NCBI GenBank assembly: GCA_020650975.1
Contig: JAIPMN010001641.1
Coordinates: 1-39,900 of the forward strand
Direction: 5' to 3'
Source of the DNA: Apostichopus californicus
Lineage: Eukaryota; Echinodermata; Holothuroidea; Aspidochirotida; Stichopodidae
Length of the DNA: 39,900 nucleotides
Shown: positions 23,301 to 33,555 of the stretch, in pieces
Layout: the number at the start of each line of letters is the position of its first letter
Numbering within the stretch: position 1 is the stretch's first letter
Translations under genes and position numbers: made by a program
Notes under the pieces: model-generated
Seen by the model: only the letters and a program-made list of their open reading frames with translations
What the model was told of the DNA's origin: nothing
The model's database searches: none

Positions 23301-26300
23301 AGTATTGTGAGGGGAAGTATTTTCTACTGTTAGTATTGTAAGGGGATGTATTCTCTACTATAAGTATTGTAAGGGGATGTATTCTCTACTATGAGTATTG
23401 TAAGGGGATGTATTCTCTACTATAAGTATTGTATGGGGATGTATTCTCTACTATAAGTATTGAAAAGGGATGTATTCTCTACTTTAATACTTCACTGAAC
23501 AACAGCAAAAAATTTAGATAAATCTCGAAAGTTGAAATGATTTTCTTTTACTTCCCGATACCTACCTGGCTGAGTTGGTTGAGTATTTTGAGACTGTTGA
23601 GGATGTAAGATCTCGTCAATTTCAGCTTGAAGTCTGGCAATGATGTGACCGAGCAGTTGAGAAAATAGAGCTAGGGTACATACTACTGCCATAGTGGTCT
23701 TCTTAGAACCTGCCGATTAAACATTCCGCCTCGATGGATTAAATTACTGATTAAAAGTATTTTCTTCAAATTGATTCTGGTGAATTCATGGTACTATCAT
23801 AAACTGCATAGTCCCATAGTAATGCACAATTTATTAGCTTACACTAATATCAAGGTTCATTTCAAGTGGTGAATAAAAAAATTGATGTTTCCTGCTTCCC
23901 TCTATGTGAGCGATACTGATTGAAAGAATGGTAAAAAAAATTTATGACAATTTTACTTGCCAATTGAATGTTCATTTTGGAGTGAAAACATCTCGAAATG
24001 TGTCCTAGTTTGATCAATTTGTAGTCTTAATTTGAGTTATGATTGATCGAATGATTAAAATGTCTGGATATTGACAACTGAAACAATATGCTACATTACT
24101 TTATTGGAAATAGTTAGTATGAAGTAAGAAAATGTATGAAGTCTCCATGTCACCCTCATTGTATTAAAACATAATTAATTGATTAGAAATACTCCCAAGA
24201 TCAGGATAATAAATTCATAAAGTCTATAAAGTTATCTCATTATTTTAAAGCATAATAATTCCAAATAACAACTCAAATAGTTTGAGTATGATATGTTTTC
24301 CATTTTGCTTGTTTTATATTTTTTTTGGGGGGAGGGGAGATTTCTGAATCTACCATACATTATTTAATAACTGCCTGACAAGAATTTTCCATTCATTCCT
24401 GGTCTTTCTGCAATTCAATGCCATTCATCCTTGTTTGTAACCTGCAAGTTCATGCTTTGTCAATTTCCAATATATTTGCCTTCCCTTACGATTATTTGGC
24501 AGAAAGCAACATTACTTTAACAAAGGTCCAAAAGATAAACCTTGAACAGATTGCCTTCCATTTTAATTGTAAACTTTGTCTGTTGAGGCAACCATAACAT
24601 AGTGCTCAAACATTTTTGGAGACCACCTTTCTTTCATTTTGCAGCTTCAAACATTTCGTTAACTTAGTGATATATCTACATCACAAACTTTTTATACATC
24701 CTCCTTTTTGAGGAAATTGCCTTCTCACCTTTCTTCCTTAACCTTGTGATTGTCATCAGCAACAGCATAAAGACTTTGAAAATTATGTCCCCAGAGAGGC
24801 TGTGAAGCCTGGTCTCTTCCCCGTTCCTCATCAGCCCTACCCCTTGCCCTGGGGGAGATTTGTCCTGTGTCATCAGCATACACTTGTCAAACTCGTGCAG
24901 TGTCGACTGACACAACTTGCCCAGCTCTTGTTGGCCAATATCCATGCTAGGTTGTAACTTTTCGATCAGGTGCAGAAAACGAATTAAGAAGTGCTTGATG
25001 TCCCTTGGTCTGTGAAATGTGGCAACAAAAAAACAAACACATTGGATGATTGTTTAAACTGCTACATGTCTTTACATGGAAATTTCGATATAATTGAACC
25101 AACCTTTAATGAGCTTCTTATCGACTACTGATCACAGCGGAAACAGTTTTCACGCACAAACTACATTCTGTCACTCACACTAGCTGTAGCCAGCCATATT
25201 GTCAATATCACTGTAGCGTTACATTATAGATTAACAAACAGTGATTCAAAAAGTGGCATATTTAAAGCAAAATTTAACTTGTTCTTTATATTGAAAAGTG
25301 GAAACTTGATACAGAGAAGTGTGTGTCAATGTGGAATGACCATGCAGCATGTCCCCAAAAATCTTCCTCAATTACAAACATAATTTTTATCTCTATTTCA
25401 TAAAAAACTTTTTGTGTGTTTGTATGATAGAAGACACAATTTTAACTACCTTTTTCGTTTCTCATCATCGTTTTTCTTCTTTTTTTTTCTTTTTGTAACG
25501 TTTTTGTTAGTTTTAATCTCATGATTCTTCAGGTCAAATATTCTTTACATCACACACAACTCTTAAAACTCTGCCTGAAAAACTTGGCAATCTTCACGCT
25601 CTTCTGCTCATACAAACATGTATGGTATGTGACCAATTTGATGATACTTATAAATGCTAAACAGAATAAAAACATAAAGATTAGATCAGTAAAAGATTCA
25701 ATATGCACATCTCTTGATTGTCTGTAAATTGAGACCGTTCTCTAGATGAGTCATCAATCTGCCTGTAAAGGTTATAACTCTTTTAACTTTCATTGCTCCT
25801 CGGTAAGGGCCAAATATTGAGCTTTATAGTCACCCTACGGAATGAAATATCAACATATCTTATAGGATAACTACACTTTCCTATGATTAACATGTTCGAC
25901 CAACACTCTGCCTGTGCACAGTCAATGTGGTGGGCAAACAAACCATTATGCTAAACTGAAAACCTCCAAAGAATAGTTATGTTGAAAGCCATCATGACTC
26001 ATTTCTTTTCAATGATCCAAAATGAAAAGACCCAGAGAGATTTGCAATATATTTCCCCATCAAAATTGTGACTCGAGTCACTGACTCAACTCTAACAGGC
26101 AAAATTGATCTGAAATCACATTGCAAAATGTTATGCAAATATGGTCAAATTACTATACAAGTGAAAAGATGTATAGCAGTTTCTTTGACATAAAGACCAT
26201 AGTGATTTATACGAGACAAAATTCAGAATTTTCAAAACTGCTAAGTTTGGACACTATGTTTTTTTTCCTGCTCTGGTGAGGAAACTAGCTAGCAGAGACT

Positions 26301-29300
26301 CGACTTTTACCTCAAATGTTACTAATTTAAAACCTCTCTGATGAATACCTTGGTTGAACAAACCTAGCCACAAAGTTTCTTAAAAGTAATCAGCCCGACG
26401 ATAGATACCTGAGAAGTTCCGGAGGTAAGTCTGGATTTGGAATTGATGGGAGCTCCTTAAACCTCTTGCAGTTCTTCTCTAAAGACTTCTCGAGGTTTGC
26501 TATTGCACCTTCAAATGGGACATCATACAACCAGCTGACGGAAGACATTATAGAGATCATCAAAACTAGAAGCAATCCATTACCAAAATGACATTGTGAA
26601 CATTAGTATGCACTTTGGATGGGGCAGATTCTGCAGAGGGAGGGGAGCGGGAGCAGGAACAGAAAAGGTGGAATACGGGAAGGGGAGTCGGAACCTATGG
26701 GGAGGTGGAGGAGAACATGAGAGGGGCATGAGGGGAAAGAGGGAGGGGGAGATGGGATGGAGAGAGATAAGGTGTATAGACACAGAGCTGTCACTGTCAC
26801 TACTGAGGCTACGCTAATGGAAAACTACCAACCCCCCTCCCCTTCCCCACTTCCATGATACGATGGCTAGTGCTTAGTAGTAGGGCCTATTCTAACAAAC
26901 AACAGGTGACACGCATGACATGGTAACAATACCTACCACTCACTAATGATGTTTAAAGCAGTTTGTTTCTACTCACCACCTCATGTAATGGTAGGCTGCA
27001 TCCACTCCCTCGTGACTGTTCCCTGCCAGTGTTCCCAGCTGGTTATGGGGCATACCTAATTCTGGATTGAGGGCCAGAGCCTGGTGATAGTACCTCTCTG
27101 CTATGTAGTGGACATGCAGGCCATCCAGATCTTTCTGGTAACGCGCTAAATATCAAGAAAAGTGATTATATAAAAAAATCTGTTCTTCTCATAGAATTGT
27201 TGCAAAGATAACACTTTCAATATGGGAAGTAAAAGAATGCTCTCAGTTAGTTTTCAAATATTTAGTTCACATGCAATAGATTATACCGAAGGGAAAACAG
27301 CTGATGGAACAACAATCAAAGATATATATCCAAACCCACTTTAGAGGGGATACAACTGTAACAAGCTAGTATTTGAGAGTACAACATAGATAAAAACAAA
27401 ATTGAAAGGCTTTAATAGAGAATTAACATGAAATGGATACATTCAAAGCACATGAAACCCAAAATATGGGTACATGTGAAACATAACATGAAAAACATGA
27501 CATTGTGACATAAAAGTGTGAATTTTCAGATTCAGTTCAATATGCTAACTCTAAGAAGGTAAAAGTAGATTTATTTTCAGGCATGTTTGGTTTTAAACTT
27601 GTTAGAAAGTCAGAGCAGGGGAGGGTGGGGGTGGGCAACATTCTTGAGAGTCCACTTAACTTACCAAGGTCACCTAGGTAGATGAGACATCTATGGCAAG
27701 CTTTCTCTGCCCATGTGATTGCTCTAGGATTATTGCTCTCATGATGTACATCTGCCTCTGTGGGAGGACATTTTGATATGAGATGGTGAGAGATAACTTA
27801 CAAAGTTCCATCATCAATAACATTATCAATATGAAATAACTGAATGCACTCTCATGGGAAGAACTCATCTTTCTCAATTCTGATGTACAGCCTGCAGTCA
27901 CATTTAGCACAATGAAGTTACTTTGTTTTACAACATTTTGTTTTTGCAAAAGATGAACAAATGATGATAGGAAATACAAAATAATGGCCATCTCACAGCT
28001 TAGAAGTTGTAAGATATTGTGGTTGGAAAATAACAATAAAAAGTACAATGGTATTGTAGTTTGTACAGGCTAACAGTTAAACATGGATTACTCAAGCCTT
28101 TATCCTCCGGATCCAATATCCAATACTTCATAAGTTCATAATACTAAGTTTACCATACTGTATGTTACCATGATGATTCACAAACAGTTACTGCAAAATT
28201 TTGACACTGTTTCAGGAAATAAGTTCAGTGTTCACATTTTGTGTAGCAAATTTGAAGACTCTGAAATTTTGTCTCTTATAAATTACTATGATTTCTGTTA
28301 ACAAAAGCATCTGCTATACATCTTTGGGACTTGTATTGCAGTTTGACAGTTTTGCATAGCAATTATCAATTCATTAGCCCTAGCTAAGTACATACAGTAT
28401 AAGATACTTGATAATCAACATCTTTGCATATTTCAACAACCTACTGCCCAATGTGTCCAGATAATCCTGGCTGTACTGTATCAGTCTGTTTTGTGTTTAC
28501 ATCAAATAAACTGACTTGCAGAAATATTCTGTGTTGATATGGAAAAGCCACAATCCCAGACTAAATCCGAAGACTAAGAATAAAACAATTGCATTTTCCT
28601 TACAATCCGTAGTCAAAACAATACCACAAAATTGTTTCTAAACGTACTGAGGGTGCATAGATAAGTCATGGATGACTGTCGGCAGATACTCGACGTTGAT
28701 ATGTAACGGACTAGCAGAAAATGAAATCTGAGTGTCAGGTAAAGTTGAGCTACTGTACATCTACTCAACCATTCAAGATGATTGATAATATTAATAGGAA
28801 TATTAATATTGGACTGTATCGAATACTTACCAACTCCCCAGTCTCTATTAGGTGAATAAACAAAATCAATGGCACAGCTGAGATGAAGATTAAATTCCTT
28901 CTGAATTCGAAGCAACAAGTGATGATAAAATCCCTGGGCTGCCATAAGGTGTGTACGATATGCACACTCAAAGTTGGAACCAGACCGTAGGTGCTGGAGG
29001 GTGCAAAAAAAAATTTGATTGTTAAGTTATTGTGTCTCTATATAGTGTCTTTCTGTCTTGCAGAATGACAGCTTCAGTGCATCAGTGCTTCTATCCATCA
29101 AACTTTATAAGATATTTAGGATCAAAGATGTTCAACTGTTTCATTTCAAAATATCGCGCATAGATTATTTTCTATAAAAAGCGTTCAAATGGATGAGGTC
29201 ACTAAATTAGTTATGGCCTTCAGTACTTAAAGGCATTAAAGACTCGCCCCAAACCGCGTATTGAAAAAGTTAACTTTCCGTCACTTTCAAATGACATTTT

Positions 29301-32300
29301 CTTCTTGTCGCTACAAAATGCAGACAGTAATGAAACGTGATACCTTGATATCTTTTATCTAGACCTGAGATGTCCACGCTGCTATGTACACTGTGTTGTG
29401 GGTATTGACCGTAGCTGTATGCGTTGACTGTACACTAGTGTCTAATTACCGAAGGTAGCAAGCTGTGTGTGTATTTTCTGGGATCGATGGTGGTGTCAAA
29501 CACTTCTGTTACACCTCATTCAAAACTAGGTCGGATTACCGGCATGAGATGTTTCTTTGTGCGCGAGTCTTCACACCCTTTAAAAGTTAGATAAAAGTTT
29601 CATCCTTATCAAAAAAAGGAACAAGTTTGCTAGTTTAGGTGCATTATTCACTTCATACCCTAGTAGTCAGTATTCCTTTCTTTTTTTTTCAACTTTAAAG
29701 TGCTACTCCTTTCAAAAAACAAAAATTTCAAAATTGATTTTTTTTTATCTCTGCATGCTTCACCCTGAATGGGAAACGAAAGAAAACTAATCACAAAGTA
29801 TAATGGATCTACGGATCTACTCTTCAGTCCATGCAGGGCTCTGAAATGGTTGCTTAGACTGCTTCTTTGAATTCCAAGTACAACAGGGTTGTTACTTTGT
29901 GATGCATCTCCTTTTCCCAACTCTTTAAATAGGTCTACATTGTGTGATCAATGCCTGTGTCTTGTGAAGAAAGCAATGAATGAATATGAGCAAACAATCA
30001 TCACCGAGCTTTCGAAACCGTAACTGAAGCCTAACTAGCATGACAGTTTGCATGCAGCTGAACATTTGGATGTTAAACTAGTCTCAAAAATCAAGTGATA
30101 ATATAAACCAACACAGTGACTACAGAAACAAAAGGTTGCCCTCCCAACATTACGTTCCCTATCCTTACATAAGGCTACACACCCGTTTGCGTGCGTGAGT
30201 GGCTGCTTTCCTCTTTTGTTTTTCTTGTTTTTTGTAGAAGAGGATGAGAGGGGCAGGGATAAGTTACAACCGAAATCTAAATAGTTGAATGGTTAATTGT
30301 TAATGTAACCTTGGATATAACTATCTCACAGTTTTATTTGGCCATATTTGGTTGACTTCAAGTAATCAGCTTGGTTGCTGCACTGACCAAAGAAGACTTT
30401 AAGTACATACCAAGTATATTAAGTAAAATGTGTGAGTTATCACACTTGAATGGTGTTCAGCATTTATGCTGTTCACTGCAACTGACCATTGGTTCACATG
30501 TAAGATTAAAAACTATTTCCATAACACAAGATTAACAAATATGATAAAGATGATAAGTTTACCTTTTTGCTTTTCTTGACAGCACTAATGACACTATAAA
30601 ACACTTTCCACCACAGGAGTTCTTCTGCTTTTCGTCCAAAATCAACGGGATTGAGAAATATCAGTTTTTCACTGTATTCCTTTAGTCTGAAAAGAAAATA
30701 TATAATATGTCTCTGAAATCAGAATTACAACTAATTCTAAAGCAATGATCAAAATGCCTTGAATATGTTTCTCACCTAGGAAACAACTAAACATGTAAGC
30801 TAGAAAAGTCTTTCATTAAGGGTGTTCTGATGTTACACTATCTCAAATGTTTTGGCCATGACATAAACTGCAAAGTTACGTTCTGATTTATAGTCTTGCT
30901 TACTCTGGTAATGTACCATAAATGAAAGAGTTTGGTGAAATTTGACTATTTAATTAAAAGAGATATAGAAGGAGTTTAAAGAAATTCTAGAATAAGTTTG
31001 TGAGCAAAATGATCTGATAGATTGCATGTTTAAAAGCAAAAAATAATTTCATGACAAACTAACTTATTACTTTCTATTCAAAGGTCACAGATGAGTCTTG
31101 ATTTGTATTGAGAAAGTCAAGTTAGACTAATTTTTCCATGAATGCCTAGAAACTTACTTGTTTCTCATCTCGATGACATCTTTCTCGAACACAACTTTGT
31201 GTGATTGTTTTTGTCTCATCACATTTTCAAACTTTGTGTTCAAATCTTGTGCTGCCCTGGAAAAAGAACAATTTGAAACATGCATGAATTTTAGGCCTCA
31301 AGATATTCTCAAAAGATATTAATCAAAACGATTGGCCAATGATTTTATCCAACTGCATGCTGATGGTCTTTTATCAGTCAGGAAAGTTACCAAATTTGTT
31401 TTATTTCTGAGGCTTACGAATCGCAATTGACACATCACTATATAGATGAACAAAGGGTTTGGTGTAATTGTTAACTCTAATTGTACAGTAAAGGTTTCAT
31501 AATTGACGCACCTTTGTAATTGACGCACCTTCAAATATTAATAGCAACGATACAAGCAACCTCAACTTTTTGCATTCAAGCAGAGTTACATATTTGATGA
31601 GTTTAATCTATTTCAGATATACTGATCAAATTTTGTTTTTTTTTAAGCTATTATCACCCTCCCCCCAGTTTTGCACGTTTTTTGGCATTTGGAAATCTTA
31701 CTCCCAATAAAATAACCAAAATTACCTCAATATGATACCACTTCACTCTGGGACCTGACCTGTCTGAGCTATGAGGCTCAGAGCATAGCAAACAGCATCC
31801 AAAGTCAATGGATGTATACTTAAGCCTACACTACAGTTAGCTTATCCACGAATGTGTCAATTAGGGGTATAAAAAAACTTGACACGGCAGATATTTTGTG
31901 GCCAAATTCTGCTCAATTGTACGTAGCGAAGGCACAGAACAATCAATATTTTAAGATCATTACATTTCTGAGGAACTACACAGGCAAAACGCATACAGTT
32001 GAGTGATTATTCGTTGATCAAATCGTGCTACTTCCCAGTTCAACATCATAACAATCACAAGCCCTACATGGAATTCTTTTACAACATCTTGCAATGATTT
32101 CAACTGATCTTTTTCAAGTACAATTTGAGTATTTAAGTTGTGACGTTTTTGTGGGAATTTTTTTAATTGGTTCATTACAACTTTACTAGCCTAAAATGTA
32201 CAGCCTAGTCTAGATACTGAAGGATATCCTCTTATACACCACTTCCCAGACATTCCAAGTCACACGCATTTGGCGTGTGACACACGCATTTCCAGCCCTT

Positions 32301-33253
32301 CACACGCTCACACGCTATGTGCACTTTATCACACGCAATCCACAAACAATCTCCGAAAAACCGTGTGTGCAACCATGGAGCGAAATCCATATAAACCTAG
32401 GTCTAAAATCAGGTAAGCGGCATAATTAAAATATTTTTGGTTTCGTCTAGCATCCACTGTTTAACCGATAAGTGCCCCTACGCATACGCTAGCTAGAGAT
32501 TGAGAAGTGCGTTTCAATTTCCGATATAAATGTTCAATTATGTTAGCAAGTGATTACTTTCATCGATTCAAGAAAAGTCTTTGTTGAGAATTGTCATGCT
32601 TGTTGAGTTCAATAATATATATATGATGATGAAATTCTCAATATAAAATTACTGAGAGAAACTGAAAAAAGAATGCACCATTTTGCATGTAGGCAGTCAA
32701 AAATACGAAAATTTTTCCAAAGGGGAGGGGGACACCCCCTCCCCTTAGACCCTCCCCCACTGCCGCTGATCACACTCATAAATTTTCCTCAATGTTGGAA
32801 AGTCTGACTTCCCCAAGGCTTACTATTTCTGGTTATTTATTGAGAGCCTTGATGCTGCCTAACTGTAATGAAAGGCCTAGGTAGTATTAGCCTACTGCTT
32901 ATTGCAATCACGATAGGCTCAAATCTTTTATAATTGATGGGTAGTATCCCTACATTTATAGAATCTTCACTTGCCCAAGGGGCACTACACCATGCTTTTA
33001 GCTCGTCTGAGTACATATCCCTGTGGTGACTATTCATGAATCAACACTGCCTTACAATAAAGCCTTCTTTTCGGAATATGTACTTAGAGAATGGCAGGGA
33101 ATCGTTCCCACTGCATTTTTAGGATACAGTCCGTAAGGCATGCAACACGGCGCTGCATAACATCAGCTCGTTCCAGACAACCAACCTGTACACTTTACGC
33201 GTATGTTGAAGACGCTCGACTTGGGACTTATCTCGACTTTTGCTTGTTTCCAT
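17389..33253 (-). CDS. SMG5: SMG5, nonsense-mediated mRNA decay factor (last ~100 residues not found)
   Basis: SMG5 pairs with SMG7, binds phosphorylated UPF1 and promotes its dephosphorylation and mRNA decay. Exons in coding order: 33253-33186, 31256-31158, 30686-30563, 28993-28831, 27757-27665, 27145-26977, 26534-26409, 25009-24729, 23709-23566, 22801-22647, 22194-21646, 21476-21401, 20714-20533, 20184-20014, 18513-18454, 17542-17389. All are GT-AG and every junction keeps phase, giving ~871 residues. Residues 1-~374 form the EST1/14-3-3-like TPR domain (LQHTRKVYR, FLNPVDFGRKAEELLWWKVFY, ECAYRTHLMAAQGFY, ACHRCLIYLGDL, GMPHNQLGTLAG). Residues ~423-657 are Ser/Asp/Glu-rich with RRRRR. Then come VVKVLTDWLRAEKD and PLTEDMAARKIPVLENAHKLLNF, a Glu/Lys-rich helix (MKSMAQLRMQ), and the start of the C-terminal PIN domain (IIRQLSECGRFVVVIP). 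The start METSKSRD is the only in-frame ATG of exon 1. The remainder of PIN is missing. Confidence 0.95.
18650..18842 (-). mobile_element. tRNA-derived repeat, copy 2, A box deleted
   Basis: This copy matches 6555-6745 over the whole length, including GGAAAATCCAGAA, AACTTCCAGCC, AACCCGGGCCTC and GTATGTCCAGAGGTTTGAAA. Relative to copy 1 it lacks 18 bp (ACGCTATGGATGCTTATT) that contain most of the A box, and the B box has a change (GGTTGGAATCC). It should be transcriptionally dead. It lies in a SMG5 intron in the gene's sense. Confidence 0.65.
18960..19121 (-). CDS. Exon-like 162-nt segment inside SMG5, in phase but absent from known SMG5
   Basis: An open segment of 54 codons is bounded by an acceptor-like TTGTTTAG and a donor-like CAG|GTAATT. 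It encodes VFVEAGDVRLTTKDPVDI, LYTVTDLKLEAITIHF and NPADFLTQYPPRQ, with no stops. Both neighbouring SMG5 exons (20184-20014 and 18513-18454) meet in phase 0, so including it would insert 54 residues without shifting the frame. Human SMG5, as I recall it, aligns across the junction with no insertion. It could be a lineage-specific cassette exon, a fragment of another gene, or a chance open frame: the frame continues open past the donor to a stop at about 18867, and the opposite strand is also open. I do not recognise the peptide. Confidence 0.35.
20989..21036 (+). repeat. (TG)n microsatellite with GAG interruptions
   Basis: Runs of TG are broken three times by GAGTG, in the SMG5 intron between the exons at 21401 and 20714. 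Confidence 0.9.
21200..21290 (+). repeat. Short tandem repeat, GTCA(C/A)AGAATATGGACAAA-type
   Basis: Three to four imperfect units of about 22 bp containing AAAGTC and GAATATGGACAAA, in a SMG5 intron about 110 bp from the exon at 21401. Confidence 0.55.
23035..23486 (+). repeat. 31-bp minisatellite in SMG5 intron
   Basis: About 14 copies of a 31-bp unit with core GTATTGTAAGGGGATGTATT and CTCTACTAT. Copies differ by one to a few substitutions, and the array runs up to ~80 bp before the 3' edge of the exon at 23566-23709. Adjacent identical units point to recent unequal exchange or slippage. Confidence 0.9.
26634..26772 (+). repeat. Long purine-rich (GA/G-run) tract in SMG5 intron
   Basis: About 140 bases are overwhelmingly purine on the plus strand, with many G3-G5 groups (GGGAGGGGAGCGGG, GGGGAGGTGGAGG, GAGGGAGGGGGAGATGGG). 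In the SMG5 transcript it would be a C/U tract. Such asymmetry can form triplex or quadruplex structures. The frames crossing it are compositional. Confidence 0.7.
29227..29583. mobile_element. TTAA-flanked MITE (piggyBac-like)
   Basis: TTAA at 29227-29230 and 29580-29583 bound a ~350-bp segment with imperfect terminal inverted repeats: AGGCATTAAAGACTCGC on the left and, reverse-complemented, AGGGTGTGAAGACTCGC on the right. TTAA target sites are the hallmark of piggyBac elements. There is no transposase frame, so it is nonautonomous. It lies in a SMG5 intron. Confidence 0.6.
29584..30562. other. SMG5 intron remainder, nothing recognised
   Basis: AT-rich intron sequence between the TTAA element and the SMG5 exon at 30563-30686. 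No exon or repeat family was identified. Confidence 0.4.
31257..33185 (-). other. SMG5 intron 1
   Basis: It joins the METSKSRD exon to the exon starting AAQDLNTKF. It contains a candidate inverted-repeat element (32248-32805), a C/G-rich patch with complementary GGGGAGGGGG/CCCCCTCCCC (about 32720-32745) and a 71-codon minus-strand frame (31960-32175) with no family resemblance. Confidence 0.6.
32248..32805. mobile_element. Candidate nonautonomous transposon in SMG5 intron 1
   Basis: AGACATTCCAA (32248-32258) and TTGGAAAGTCT (32795-32805) are inverted repeats at 10 of 11 positions. Inside are clustered CACACGCATTT/GCGTGTGA motifs (32262-32335) and a G/C-run hairpin typical of invertebrate repeats. 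There is no clear target duplication. An ATG followed by 39 open bases and a good GTAAGC donor (near 32375-32416, plus strand) is probably part of the repeat. Confidence 0.35.
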
Positions 33254-33555
33254 CTCACAACAATTTCAAGAGTATGCTGGACCAACTTCATATGACTCAA
33301 CTCAGACTGTACTTTTGTAAATTAGAATTCCATGATTAAAGTCTACTTTGGTATACAAAAAGTGTCGGCTTATTTGGGCATTGTGCAGTGTGGAATTAGG
33401 GATGTATCACAGATTACCGGTCACAACATTCTATTTCACCCATTCACCACCGTACGAACTTGCATGCACGTTCAAGACTTTACTAAAGCGGCTGGTCCAC
33501 AAAGACTAAACGAAACACTGCCCTCCATCTTTCTTTTTCCTGTGCTACACCAAAA
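33254..33555. promoter_or_regulatory. Shared SMG5/RPS17 head-to-head promoter region
   Basis: Only 302 bp separate the start codons of SMG5 (minus) and RPS17 (plus), so both 5' UTRs and core promoters must lie here. For RPS17 a CTTTTTCC tract (33533-33540), 16 bp before its ATG, fits a 5' TOP start as in other ribosomal protein genes. No TATA box is evident. The bidirectional arrangement is inferred from the gene positions. Confidence 0.65.

Noticed and set aside
31960-32175. 71-codon minus-strand frame in SMG5 intron 1
   Set aside because: The phase-correct SMG5 exons 1 and 2 join directly without it; no acceptor/donor pair or family match was found.
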